Notes under the pieces: model-generated | What the model saw: only the letters and a program-made list of their open reading frames with translations | What the model was told of the DNA's origin: nothing | Database searches by the model: none | NCBI GenBank assembly: GCA_050330055.1 | Contig: JBHJOF010000113.1 | Span: forward strand, 1 to 29,724 | DNA: 29,724 nt | Source of the DNA: JBHJOF01 sp050330055 | GTDB lineage: Bacteria > Pseudomonadota > Alphaproteobacteria > Kiloniellales > JAKSDN01 | Reading direction: 5' to 3' | Program-made: the position numbers and the translations under genes | Part shown: piece by piece, positions 8,116 to 16,347 of the stretch | How the letters are laid out: every line of letters begins with the position of its first letter | How positions within the stretch are numbered: the first letter of the stretch is position 1

Positions 8116-8307
8116 TCACCCTCACCCTCATAGGCGCTAGGTTAAGTCGCCGACCAGATAAAATCGCTTCAATGTCATTCCCGCGAATGCGGGAATCCAT
8201 GGTTGTGAGCCCCGTCGCTTGACCTGGACCCCCGCTTTCGCAGGGGTGACAATCGAGAAAGTGCGACGAAGACGCTCCTAACCTAGCGCCTATGAGGGTG
8301 AGGGTGA
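8116..8307. mobile_element. 192-bp MITE-like element with perfect 29-bp terminal inverted repeats
   Basis: 8116-8144 (begins TCACCCTCACCCTCATAGGC) and 8279-8307 (ends CCTATGAGGGTGAGGGTGA) are perfect inverted copies over 29 bp; neighbouring bases on both sides do not pair. The interior has no reading frame worth calling and holds a family B palindrome at 8173-8251. Size, perfect ends and lack of coding capacity suggest a non-autonomous element mobilised in trans. No clear target duplication is visible; CA lies on both flanks but is too short to count. It fills the gap between convergent arsC and the ABC ATPase gene, where the hairpin could also end transcription. Confidence 0.65.
8173..8251. 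repeat. Family B palindromic repeat nested in the MITE-like element
   Basis: The left half starts TGTCATTCCCGCGAATGCGG and the right half ends CAGGGGTGACA; the two are imperfect inverted copies of about 27 nt with TCCA/TGGA at the inner borders. Each half forms its own small hairpin (CCCGCGAATGCGGG and CCCCGCTTTCGCAGGGG, the latter imperfect). The layout matches 3311-3377, so it is probably the same kind of REP doublet. Confidence 0.65.
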
Positions 8308-8346
8308 CAAAGCGATACTCTGTCAGCGACGCCTTTCGGCACGACC

Positions 8347-10485
8347 CTACTGCGCCGCCGGCTGGCTTTCCTTGCGGTGCGTGCTGATCACCGGTTCCAC
8401 CTTGATCAGCTCCTCGAGCGGGATGTGGCAGAGGATGTCGTGGCCCGGCGAGGCCTGCACGTTGGGCGGCGCCTCGGTCTCGCAGATCGAGCCGATCTTG
8501 CGATGGCAGCGCGTGTTGAAGGGGCAGCCCTTGGGCGGATTGAGCACGCTCGGCAGGTTGCCCTCCAGGATGATCCGCTTCTTCTCGATTGCCGTGTCGG
8601 CGATCGGCACCGCCGAGAGCAGCGCCTCGGTGTAGGGATGATAGGGCGGCGAGAAGACCTCGTCCGTTGTGCCCTGCTCGACGATGTGGCCCAGATACAT
8701 GACCACCACGCGGTCGGCCAGGTAGCGCACCAGGCTGAGGTCGTGGCTGATGAACAGCAGCGTCGTGCGATAGCTGCGCTGGATGTCCATCAGAAGCCCG
8801 GTGACCGCGGCTTGCACCGAAACATCCAGTGCCGAGACCGGCTCGTCGGCCACCACCATGGTGGGATTGCCGGCGAAAGCGCGGGCGATGCCGACGCGCT
8901 GCTTCTGGCCGCCTGAGAGCTGGCGCGGCCGGCGCCGCGCGAAGTCGCGCGGCAGCTTGACCAGGTCGAGCAGCTCCATGACGCGCTGCTCGATCTTGTT
9001 CTTGTCGGTCTCGACGCCGAACTTCTTGATCACGCGGGCGAGCTGCGAGCCGACCGAATGACTCGGGTTCAGCGTGTCGAAGGGGTTCTGGAAGATCATC
9101 TGCACCGAGCCGATCTGCTCGGGGCTGCGCTTCTGCACCGGGAAGTCGGAGACGTCCTCGCCGCGGAACACGACCTCGCCCTCGGTCGCGGTCTCCAGGC
9201 CCATCAGCACCTTGGCGAAGGTCGACTTGCCGCAGCCTGATTCTCCCACAATGGCCACGGTCTGCGACTCGCACGCGTCGAAGGAGATCGATTCGTTTGC
9301 CTTGACGTACTTGACGCGGTTGCCGCGGATCATGGCGGCGATCGAGTTGTCGGTCAGCTCGTAGTACTTGCGCATCTTCTTGAGCGACAGCACCACGTTG
9401 CCGGGCTCGATCGCCTCGCCGCCAACCCCCACCGGCCGGTACGCGCTCCAATCGATCTCGTTGTAGCGCACGCAGCGCACGTCATGCCCGTGCCGGCCCT
9501 CGACCGGCAGCATGTGGATCGTGCCGCCATCCGCCGTCGGCTGGTCGCAGCGCCCGGCCTGGAAGAAATCGCAGCGCGGACCGAAGAAGCAGCCGGACGG
9601 GCGCTCGTGCGGCAGCGGCAGCTGGCCGCGGATCGCCACTAGCGGATGCGCGGTCTTATCGGTGCCCGGCAGTGGGATCGCGCTGAACAGCCCCTTGGTG
9701 TAGGGGTGCCGCATGTGGTCGAAGACCTCGTCGACCGTGCCCTCTTCCACCACCACACCGGAATACATCACATTGACGCGGTCGCAGGTCGCCAGGATCA
9801 GACCCAGATTGTGCGAGATGTAGATCATCGAGGTGTTGAACTTTTCGGCGATCTCGCCGATCAGCTCGATGATGCCCGCTTCGACCGTCACGTCGAGCGC
9901 CGTGGTCGGCTCGTCCAGCAGCAAGAGCGAGGGGTTGGACAGCAGGGCCATGGCGATCACCACACGCTGCTGCTGGCCGCCCGAAATCTGGTGCGGGTAG
10001 GAGGACATGACCCGTTCCGGATCGGGCAGCTTGACGCCTGCCAAGATATCGATGGCGCGGTCGTAGGCTTCCTTCTCGCTGATGTCCTCGTGGCAGAGCG
10101 GCACCTCCAGGAGCTGCTTGCCGAGCGTCATGCTGGGATTGAGCGAAGCCATCGGCTCCTGGTAGACCATGGCGATCTCGTTGCCGCGCAGTTGGCGCAG
10201 CTCCTCCTCGCTGTAGGTCGCGAGGTCGCGTCCCTTGTAGATCACCTGGCCGCCGACGATGCCGCCGTTCTTGCCCATGTACTGCATGATGGCCATAGCC
10301 ACGGTCGACTTGCCGCATCCCGACTCGCCGACCAAGCCGACGCTGTCGCCCTGGGTGAGCGAAAGGTTGAAGTCGACCACGGCGGGGATCTCGCCGGCCC
10401 GTGTAAAGTAGGAGATGCAGAGGTTCTTGCACTCCAAGATCGGGCCGTCGTAGCTGGCTTTGCCGCTCTGGCCGTGTTTCGCCAT
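8347..10485 (-). CDS. Peptide-type ABC transporter, fused double ATP-binding protein
   Basis: A 712-residue cytoplasmic energiser with two complete ABC domains, equivalent to DppD and DppF (or OppD and OppF) fused in one chain. Domain 1: Walker A GESGCGKST at 53-61, signature SGGQQQR at 168-174, Walker B LLLLDEP at 187-193. Domain 2: Walker A 414-422, signature SGGQKQR at 524-530, Walker B MVVADEP near 543-549. Each domain ends with the Cys-containing oligopeptide/dipeptide C-terminal motif (GCFFGPRCDFF and GCPFNTRCHRK). Both ATP sites look intact. The start at 10485 has GAGGAGG upstream and lies 10 bp after the stop of the upstream permease gene, so it is the last gene of the operon. Substrate cannot be read from the ATPase; peptides are the default for the family. 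Confidence 0.9.
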   Translation of the reverse strand: MAKHGQSGKASYDGPILECKNLCISYFTRAGEIPAVVDFNLSLTQGDSVGLVGESGCGKSTVAMAIMQYMGKNGGIVGGQVIYKGRDLATYSEEELRQLRGNEIAMVYQEPMASLNPSMTLGKQLLEVPLCHEDISEKEAYDRAIDILAGVKLPDPERVMSSYPHQISGGQQQRVVIAMALLSNPSLLLLDEPTTALDVTVEAGIIELIGEIAEKFNTSMIYISHNLGLILATCDRVNVMYSGVVVEEGTVDEVFDHMRHPYTKGLFSAIPLPGTDKTAHPLVAIRGQLPLPHERPSGCFFGPRCDFFQAGRCDQPTADGGTIHMLPVEGRHGHDVRCVRYNEIDWSAYRPVGVGGEAIEPGNVVLSLKKMRKYYELTDNSIAAMIRGNRVKYVKANESISFDACESQTVAIVGESGCGKSTFAKVLMGLETATEGEVVFRGEDVSDFPVQKRSPEQIGSVQMIFQNPFDTLNPSHSVGSQLARVIKKFGVETDKNKIEQRVMELLDLVKLPRDFARRRPRQLSGGQKQRVGIARAFAGNPTMVVADEPVSALDVSVQAAVTGLLMDIQRSYRTTLLFISHDLSLVRYLADRVVVMYLGHIVEQGTTDEVFSPPYHPYTEALLSAVPIADTAIEKKRIILEGNLPSVLNPPKGCPFNTRCHRKIGSICETEAPPNVQASPGHDILCHIPLEELIKVEPVISTHRKESQPAAQ

Positions 10486-10495
10486 CAGAGCCTCC

Positions 10496-11464
10496 TCAGT
10501 CGCGCAGCGAGATTTCCCGCAGGCCGTCCGCCAGCAGATTGAAGCCAAGCACCAGCGAGGAAATCGCAATGCAAGGGAAGACCGCCATGTGCGGGAAGGT
10601 CATGGCCATCTGGCGCGTCTCGTTGATCATGCCGCCCCAGTCGGGATCGGGCGGCGGCAGGCCGAGTCCCAGGAAGCCGAGCACGCCGATTGTGATGATG
10701 ACGTAACCCAGGCGCAGGCAAGAATCGACGATCAGCGGCCCTCGCGCGTTGGGTAGTATCTCCACCAGCATGATACGCCAGGGCGATTCGCCGCGTGTCT
10801 CGGCCGCGAAGACGTACTCCCGGTTCCTGAGATCGAGCACCAGGCCGCGCACGATTCGCATGATGCCCGGAGCGCTGGCAAAGGTGATCGCGATGACGAT
10901 GTTCGCCCCCGATGCGCCGATCGTCGCGATGATGATGACGTAAAGCACCAGCACCGGGAATGACAGGATCACGTTGGCGATGAAGGACATGACGTCATCG
11001 ACCATGCCACGCTTGTAGCCGGCCGCCAGCCCCATGGGGATGCCGACGAGGTAGGCACAAAGCGTCGCCAACGGCGCGTAGAACAGGACCTTGCGCGAAC
11101 CCCAGATGATTCGGCTGAGGATATCGCGGCCGATGTGATCGGTGCCGAGCACAAAGCTGCCGCAGTCGAAGCGGCCCTGGTTCTCGCCGCTTTCGATCGG
11201 GCTGCAGACCTCCTCGACGGGCTGGCCTTTGAGCCTGGCGCCCGGAAAGGCGACGTAGGTGTCGCCGACGCCGGCCAGGGGCTGCAGCGTGGCGTTCGGG
11301 TCAAAGGGGGCGATCAAGGGCGCGAGCATCGCCACCAGCACCCAGAACAGGATGATCCCGGCGCCGACCATGCCGACTATGCTCTCGCGCAGCAGGCCGA
11401 GCGACTTAAAGCCGCGGACGATCGCCAGCTCGCGGCGCGGCGTCGGGGCGACTGTATCGGTCAC
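10496..11464 (-). CDS. Peptide-type ABC transporter permease (DppC/OppC class)
   Basis: A 322-residue inner-membrane permease. The first membrane segment is near residues 29-52 (IVGMVGAGIILFWVLVAMLAP), followed by a long periplasmic loop (about 53-125) that contains two cysteines (EVCSPIESG and FDCGSFV). LGTDHIGRDILSRIIWGSR is the family hallmark that begins the binding-protein-dependent transport domain. The ATPase-coupling EAA-type loop is AAETRGESPWRIMLVEILPN, and PDPDWGGMINE near the end is typical of DppC. It begins 12 bp after the other permease gene and ends 10 bp before the ATPase gene, so translational coupling is likely. The loop cysteines could form a disulfide; I cannot tell whether that is common in its subfamily. 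Confidence 0.9.
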   Translation of the reverse strand: MTDTVAPTPRRELAIVRGFKSLGLLRESIVGMVGAGIILFWVLVAMLAPLIAPFDPNATLQPLAGVGDTYVAFPGARLKGQPVEEVCSPIESGENQGRFDCGSFVLGTDHIGRDILSRIIWGSRKVLFYAPLATLCAYLVGIPMGLAAGYKRGMVDDVMSFIANVILSFPVLVLYVIIIATIGASGANIVIAITFASAPGIMRIVRGLVLDLRNREYVFAAETRGESPWRIMLVEILPNARGPLIVDSCLRLGYVIITIGVLGFLGLGLPPPDPDWGGMINETRQMAMTFPHMAVFPCIAISSLVLGFNLLADGLREISLRD

Positions 11465-11476
11465 GGCGGCGCCTCC

Positions 11477-12409
11477 CTAGCTGAAGCGGATCCGCGGATT
11501 CAGGTAGGTGTACCCGATATCCGAGATCGTCTGGGTCGCCACCGCCACGAACACGGCCACCATGGCGCAGGCCTCGATCAGGAAGATGTCCTGGTTCAGC
11601 GAGGCTTCCAGCAGCAGAGCGCCGAAGCCCTTGTAGGCATAGAAGAACTCGACCACGATCACGCCCGACAGCAGCCAGTTGATCTGCAGCATGATCACCG
11701 TGAAGGGCGCGATCAGCGCGTTGCGCAGGGCGTGCTTCATGATCACGGTGCGGTACGGCAGGCCCTTGAGCACGGCCGTGCGTATGTAGTGGGTCATCAT
11801 GACCTCGGCCATGGAGGCGCGCGTCATGCGTGCCACGTAGCCGAAGTCGTAGAGCACCAGCACCATGACGGGCAAAATGAGCTGCACGATGTCGAAGCCG
11901 TCGCTCATGCCGCTGGTGCCGGGCAGAAGATCGAGCCAGAACACGAAAACCGCCGACAGCAGCACCGCGCTGGCGAACTCGGGGATCGAGGTGGTTATGA
12001 TCGAGGAGACCGAGATCGTGCGGTCGAGGCCGGAGCCTTCGCGCATGCCGGCCAGCACGCCCAGCGCCAGCGCAACGGGAATCACCACGCCCAGCGTGGC
12101 TGCCGCCAGGATGCCGGTGTTGGCGAGACGCGGCCAGAGCACGTCGGCCACCGGCGACTTGAAGCGGACGGACTGCCCGAAATCGCCGACCACGAAATCG
12201 CCAAGCCACCGGAAGTAGCGAACCACCAGTGGGTCGAAGTAGCCGTTCTGCTCGAGCCAGAGCGTACGCTGTTCCGGCAGGGAATAGGGCCCCAGGACCT
12301 TGATGGCGACGCTGTGGACGTTCAGCTCGAGCAGCAGGAACAGGAGGATCGAGACAACGACCATGGTGAGCACCATGGTCCCTGCCCGCCGTACGATGAA
12401 GATCAGCAT
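11477..12409 (-). CDS. Peptide-type ABC transporter permease (DppB/OppB class)
   Basis: A 310-residue inner-membrane permease with the usual short N-terminal segment (MLIFIVRRAGTMVLTMVVVS). A periplasmic loop with YFRWLGDFVVGDFGQSVRF follows, as in DppB, then PRLANTGILAAATLGVVIPV. The coupling loop contains TRASMAEVMMTHYIRTAVLK and the conserved MKHALRNALIAP. The end is YTYLNPRIRFS, as expected for the family. I start at ATG 12409 because AGGAGG lies about 9 nt before it and the N-terminus is then standard; the longer open frame upstream is only the overlap with the binding-protein gene. A strong stem-loop lies between it and that gene. It pairs with the DppC-class permease directly downstream. 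Confidence 0.92.
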   Translation of the reverse strand: MLIFIVRRAGTMVLTMVVVSILLFLLLELNVHSVAIKVLGPYSLPEQRTLWLEQNGYFDPLVVRYFRWLGDFVVGDFGQSVRFKSPVADVLWPRLANTGILAAATLGVVIPVALALGVLAGMREGSGLDRTISVSSIITTSIPEFASAVLLSAVFVFWLDLLPGTSGMSDGFDIVQLILPVMVLVLYDFGYVARMTRASMAEVMMTHYIRTAVLKGLPYRTVIMKHALRNALIAPFTVIMLQINWLLSGVIVVEFFYAYKGFGALLLEASLNQDIFLIEACAMVAVFVAVATQTISDIGYTYLNPRIRFS

Positions 12410-12475
12410 GCCTGCGGCCCTCCTTTGCCCCCTGCCCCGGCGTTTGCGATCCGATTGAACGGCCGCATGGACGGC

Positions 12476-12512
12476 GGGAGCCGCAAGGGACTGGGTTTCC
12501 CTCGCGGCTCCC
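12476..12512 (-). promoter_or_regulatory. Stem-loop between binding-protein and permease genes
   Basis: GGGAGCCGC at 12476-12484 pairs with GCGGCTCCC at 12504-12512, and pairing continues inward after one mismatch (AGGGA with TCCCT) to leave a short loop. It starts 8 nt after the stop of the binding-protein gene. No T-run follows, so it is more likely a 3' stabiliser or partial terminator that lets the binding protein be made in excess over the membrane parts, as known from other ABC operons. That role is inference. Confidence 0.55.
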
Positions 12513-12519
12513 TGCCGGC

Positions 12520-14229
12520 CTAGGCCAGCCAGACTTTCTCGAACTGATGGTACTGTGTCGGGTGCGTCTCGTAGCCCTGGACGTTGTTTGCCGCCGCAGA
12601 GAACACCGCACGCCACAGCGGCTGGGCGATCACCGCGTCGTCCTGGAGGATCTTCTGGACCTTCTCCATGGCGTTGCGCCGCTCGTTCACGTCGAGGATC
12701 GAGCTGGCCTCGTCGAGTGCCTTGTCGAACTCCGGACTGTTGTAGGCGCTTTCGTTCCACGGCACGCCGCTGCGATAGCCGAGGTTGAGCACCATCACGC
12801 CGAGCGGCCTGTGCGTCCAGGAGGTGAAGCCGAAGGGCGTCTTGTCCCAGACGTCCCAGTAGCTGGCGCCCGGCATGGGGTTGAGCTCCAGATTGATGCC
12901 GGCCGGGGCGAGCTGTTCCTTGAAGCCCTGCATCGCCGCCAAGTGCCAGGCCTCGGCCTGCCCGAGGTCGATCTTGATCGTCAGGCTGCTGTGCCCGGCC
13001 TCGGCGAGCAGCGCCTTGGCCTTCTCGATGTCGGGCTTGAGCGTCGGCAGCTGGAAGTACTCGGGATGGATCGGCGAGACGTGATGGTTCTCGCCGGGCG
13101 CACCCTGGCCGCGATAGGCCAGCTGCAGCAGCCTGGCATGGTCCATGCAAGCCGCGACCGCCTGGCGCACCCGCTTGTCGTTGAAGGGCTTCTCGGTGAC
13201 CCGCATGCGGGCGACGCCGGTCTGCGCCGTAACCACCGGATAGAGAGTGGCGTTGGGCAGCCTTTCGACGACGTCGATGCTGGTGACCTCCACGTCATAG
13301 ACGTGATCGACCTGGCCCGAGGCGATCGCCGAGACGCCGGCCATGGGGTCGTCGCCATGGTCGATGTAGAGGATCTCATCGAGATAGGGCTGATCGCCCC
13401 AATAGGCCTCGGCCCGGCGCTTCAGCAGGCAGCGCTCGCCGATCTGGAACTCGGCCAGCTCATAGGGCCCCGTGCCGACCGGGTTCTTCGACAGGTTGCC
13501 GCCTTCCTCGTCGAAGCGGCGGTGCACGATGGCCGTCGGATAGTTGTAGAGGTTCTCCGGAACGGCCAGCTCCGGCCGGCTGAGGTGCAGCCGTACGCTG
13601 TGGTTACCGACCTTCTCGACCGAGCCCTCGCGCATGCGCCGGCCCATCTTGGCCGAGCCGTCCTCGTTCTTCTGACCGGTGTCGTAGTCTTCGGCCAGCC
13701 CGGCGAAGAGGCCGATATTCGACGAGCCAACCGCCGGATCGAGCCAGCGGGTGAAGTTGTGCACCACGTCGTCGGCGTTGAAGTCGTCGCCGTTCGACCA
13801 CTTCACGCCCTGGCGCAGGTTGAGCGTCCAGGTCTTGAGGTCGTCCGACGCCTCCCAGCTCTCCGCCAGGTAGGGCCGGGTGACGTTGTCGGTGCCGGTG
13901 CGCGTCAGGTACTCCAGGATGTGACGCGTCTGGTTGGACATCTGGGTCCAGTCATAGGTCGCCGGTTCGTCCATCCGCTGCACCCGCATCGAGGAGCGCA
14001 GGCGTCCGCCCATCTTCGGCTCCTGGGCCTGGGCGCCGCGGGTCACCGTCGTGCTTTGACCGGTCAGCTGATCGGCCATGGCATAGGCGGCGGTCGCCGA
14101 CACGCCGAGCAGCGTCGCGGTGCGCAGAAACTCGCGACGGTCGATTTCTTCCTTGCGCAGCTGTTCACAGAGCTCCGGGACATAGGGATGGATTCGCTTT
14201 CCCTGCTTGTCCCTGATTTCCTTGGCCAT
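12520..14229 (-). CDS. ABC transporter substrate-binding protein, family 5 (peptide/opine/nickel type), Tat signal
   Basis: A 569-residue periplasmic binding protein of solute-binding family 5 (DppA/OppA type). The N-terminus has a long charged n-region, then a twin-arginine motif DRREFLRTA (about residues 30-38) and a hydrophobic stretch TLLGVSATAAYAMA, so export of a folded protein by Tat is likely. Family features follow: VTRPYLAESWEASDDLKTWTL, LRQGVKWSNGDDFNADDVVHNF, then NPVGTGPYELAEF. Near the C-terminus NERRNAMEKVQKILQDDAVIAQPLW is typical. AAGGGAGA lies about 8 nt before the ATG. It is the first gene of the operon, ahead of two permeases and a fused ATPase. The true ligand cannot be read from sequence; relatives take up peptides, opines, nickel complexes or glycosides. 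Confidence 0.9.
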   Translation of the reverse strand: MAKEIRDKQGKRIHPYVPELCEQLRKEEIDRREFLRTATLLGVSATAAYAMADQLTGQSTTVTRGAQAQEPKMGGRLRSSMRVQRMDEPATYDWTQMSNQTRHILEYLTRTGTDNVTRPYLAESWEASDDLKTWTLNLRQGVKWSNGDDFNADDVVHNFTRWLDPAVGSSNIGLFAGLAEDYDTGQKNEDGSAKMGRRMREGSVEKVGNHSVRLHLSRPELAVPENLYNYPTAIVHRRFDEEGGNLSKNPVGTGPYELAEFQIGERCLLKRRAEAYWGDQPYLDEILYIDHGDDPMAGVSAIASGQVDHVYDVEVTSIDVVERLPNATLYPVVTAQTGVARMRVTEKPFNDKRVRQAVAACMDHARLLQLAYRGQGAPGENHHVSPIHPEYFQLPTLKPDIEKAKALLAEAGHSSLTIKIDLGQAEAWHLAAMQGFKEQLAPAGINLELNPMPGASYWDVWDKTPFGFTSWTHRPLGVMVLNLGYRSGVPWNESAYNSPEFDKALDEASSILDVNERRNAMEKVQKILQDDAVIAQPLWRAVFSAAANNVQGYETHPTQYHQFEKVWLA

Positions 14230-14688
14230 GAATTATCTCCCTTTAGACCAGTTTGCCACGCCGGGTCCCTGGGACTCCCTCAGGGGTATCCCGACGATTC
14301 AACGCTTGTGATTCGCATGCAGGAACGATCGTTTAGGTACTCTCCCCTGCACCGCGCGGCCCGGGCAATAGCCGACACTCCGGCCTAGTTCCGCGGGCCG
14401 CGGATTCAAATCCTGTCTGGCGGTACTATTGGACAAGCGGTCCATCCGGGAGATCCCTGTCGGACACGCGCACCGCCTTCCCTGTCCCGTGGCGCTCGCC
14501 CCTGCGGAGCCCGCGCCCTTCTTTCGTTAGACTTCATCATTCGAAAAAGCCTAGCAGAATTTATGCCCTAGCGTCACCCGCTAGTTGTTTTATGCCGACA
14601 ACCGCTGCGTCAGAAGCGACGGGGGCAGGTCGACGGAGGCCCGCAAAACGCCCGCCAGACCGCAATCCCACAGGGCCCCCTGGACTGC
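14230..14688. other. Intergenic region upstream of the peptide ABC operon
   Basis: No gene seen. It must hold the promoter of the ABC operon (leftward) and the 3' end of the hydrolase transcript. An AT-richer stretch at about 14520-14600 is the best promoter location, with CCTAGC repeated at 14550 and 14568 or close by, but no clear -35/-10 pair. At 14398-14420 there is a short tRNA T-arm-like string (see rejected items). Confidence 0.4.
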
Positions 14689-15930
14689 CTAGCCGGGCTC
14701 CGCGGCGGTGGTCTGGATCACGACTTCGCTCGTCAGAGTGCGGTGCACCGGGCACTTGTCCGCAATTTCGAGCAACCGCGCCCGCTGGTCCGCGTCGAGG
14801 GGGCCGGCAAACGACAGTTTGCGCTCAATACGGTCAAGAAGGCCCTTTCTCGTCTCGCAGTCCGCGCAGTCCTCGGCGTGAATCTTGTCGTGCCGCAGGC
14901 TCACCGTGACCCGCTCCAGCGGCCAGCTCTTGCGCTCGGCGTAGAGCCTGAGCGTCATCGAGGTGCAGGCGCCGAGCCCGGCCAGCAGCAGGTCATAGGG
15001 CCCCGGTCCGCTGTCGTCGCCGCCGACCTCGGCCGGTTCGTCCGCGCGCAGGATATGGCGGCCGGCGGTGATCCGCTGGGTGAAGCGGCCCTCCCGGGTC
15101 TCCTGCACGACGATGCTGCCGGGCGCAACCTGCGGCCCCACCGGCGACTGGGACGGACCGGCCGCCTGGCCCAGGTAGCGGCTGGCCCAGGCCGCCAGCA
15201 CGCGCGCCACATAGACCGCGTCCTCGCGCCGGCTCAGCAGGTGATCGGCATCGTCGAGGGAGATGAAGCTCTTGGGATGCTTGGCGGCGACGAAAAGTCG
15301 CCCGGCGTTGTCGATGCCGACCGTCTCATCGCGCGGCGCATGGAAGATCAAGAGCGCCTTGCGCAGCTTGCCGACAGCGTCCTCCAGACGGTGTCCGGCG
15401 ATGTCGTCGAGAAATTGCTTCTTGATGCGGAAGGGGCGCCCGGCCAGCAGCACCTCGGCCTCGCCGCGCGCCTCGATCTCGGCTCGCGCACTGGTCAGAT
15501 GATGCTCGACATGGGCCGGGTCGGCCGGCGCGCCGATCGTCGCCACGGCGACCGCTTCCGGCACCTCGGACGCAGCCATTAAGACCGCCGCGCCGCCAAG
15601 GCTGTGGCCGATCAGGATGCTGGGCGCCGCCCGCGTCTCACGCAGATAGCCGGCTGCCGCCACAAGGTCGGCGACGTTGGAGGAGAAGTTCGTGTTGGCG
15701 AACTCGCCCTCGCTGTGCCCCAGACCGGTGAAGTCGAAGCGCAGCACCGCGATGCCTAGCCGTGTCAACTCGTCGGCGATGCGCGCGGCGGCGAAGATGT
15801 CCTTGGTGCAGGTGAAGCAGTGCGCGAAGAGCGCATAGGCCAGGACCGGACCGTCCGGCAGGTCGAGGCGGCCGGCAAGGCTGTCGCCGCCGGCGCCGGT
15901 GAAAGTAAGCTTCTCATTGCGGGGTGCCAT
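14689..15930 (-). CDS. Fused alpha/beta hydrolase - OsmC family protein
   Basis: A 413-residue protein with two domains. Residues 1-255 are an alpha/beta hydrolase: the nucleophile elbow GHSLGG places Ser110, and Asp201 (HAPRDETVG) and His230 (LDDADHLL) complete a likely triad. Residues 270-410 are an OsmC/Ohr-like domain with both redox cysteines, Cys322 (GLGACTSMTLRLYAE) and Cys393 (ADKCPVHRTL). OsmC-type proteins reduce organic hydroperoxides through these cysteines. The fusion is a known two-domain family in proteobacteria; the hydrolase may free a peroxidised or thioester substrate for the second domain, but this is inference. The start at 15930 has GGAGGAC about 7 nt upstream and removes a non-homologous extension. 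No signal peptide, so cytoplasmic. It is a single gene, divergent from the Nudix gene. Confidence 0.9.
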   Translation of the reverse strand: MAPRNEKLTFTGAGGDSLAGRLDLPDGPVLAYALFAHCFTCTKDIFAAARIADELTRLGIAVLRFDFTGLGHSEGEFANTNFSSNVADLVAAAGYLRETRAAPSILIGHSLGGAAVLMAASEVPEAVAVATIGAPADPAHVEHHLTSARAEIEARGEAEVLLAGRPFRIKKQFLDDIAGHRLEDAVGKLRKALLIFHAPRDETVGIDNAGRLFVAAKHPKSFISLDDADHLLSRREDAVYVARVLAAWASRYLGQAAGPSQSPVGPQVAPGSIVVQETREGRFTQRITAGRHILRADEPAEVGGDDSGPGPYDLLLAGLGACTSMTLRLYAERKSWPLERVTVSLRHDKIHAEDCADCETRKGLLDRIERKLSFAGPLDADQRARLLEIADKCPVHRTLTSEVVIQTTAAEPG

Positions 15931-16084
15931 CTGGCGTCCTCCACGAGCGTGCAGGCCATCAGCCGATGCCAGCATGGCGCCTGTGGCTTGGCAAGCCGGC
16001 GCTACTCGACACAACCGCCGAGGATAGCCCTACACGATTCACATATCTTGAGCGGCGGTCGCGCAACGCCAGTACACACACCAG

Positions 16085-16212
16085 TGTCGTCCCGGGGCTT
16101 GTCCCCGGGACCCATTGGCGTCAGCGCGTGAACGGACCCATTGGACCAAGGGGGCGATGGGCCCCGGCAATCCCGGCAACGCGTGCCGGGACAGGCAAGT
16201 GCCGGGACGACA
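16085..16212. repeat. Palindromic intergenic repeat (loosely family B)
   Basis: The ends TGTCGTCCC (16085-16093) and GGGACGACA (16204-16212) are inverted copies. The left part forms a hairpin (CCCGGGGCTTGTCCCCGGG). Inside, GGACCCATTGG is directly repeated starting near 16108 and 16134. It lies in the gap between the divergent hydrolase-OsmC and Nudix genes and contains no gene. Confidence 0.55.
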
Positions 16213-16266
16213 GCGTTTGGTTTGGCAAGGACGAGCTTCTGCTCCCTGAGCTGTGTGAATGCCGTA

Positions 16267-16291
16267 GGGACAGCCCCTGGGGGCTGTTCCC
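16267..16291. other. Hairpin in the Nudix gene leader
   Basis: GGGACAGCCC pairs with GGGCTGTTCCC with one bulged base and a short loop, ending 56 nt before the Nudix start. It could shape the 5' leader or be a terminator remnant. No function is shown. Confidence 0.3.
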
Positions 16292-16347
16292 GCAGCGGCC
16301 GCTCCGCTAGGCTCCGCGCGCCACCAGGGGCAGGAAGGAACGGCTTG

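Noticed and set aside
12547..14388. 613-codon plus-strand frame opposite the peptide-binding protein gene
   Set aside because: Antisense shadow; composition is typical of reverse-complement reading and no family motif appears.
14398..14420. tRNA-like T-arm string (GCGGATTCAAATCCTGTC) upstream of the peptide ABC operon
   Set aside because: The stem does not pair properly (two wobble positions and one mismatch), and no acceptor, D-arm or anticodon arm can be fitted around it. Likely chance.
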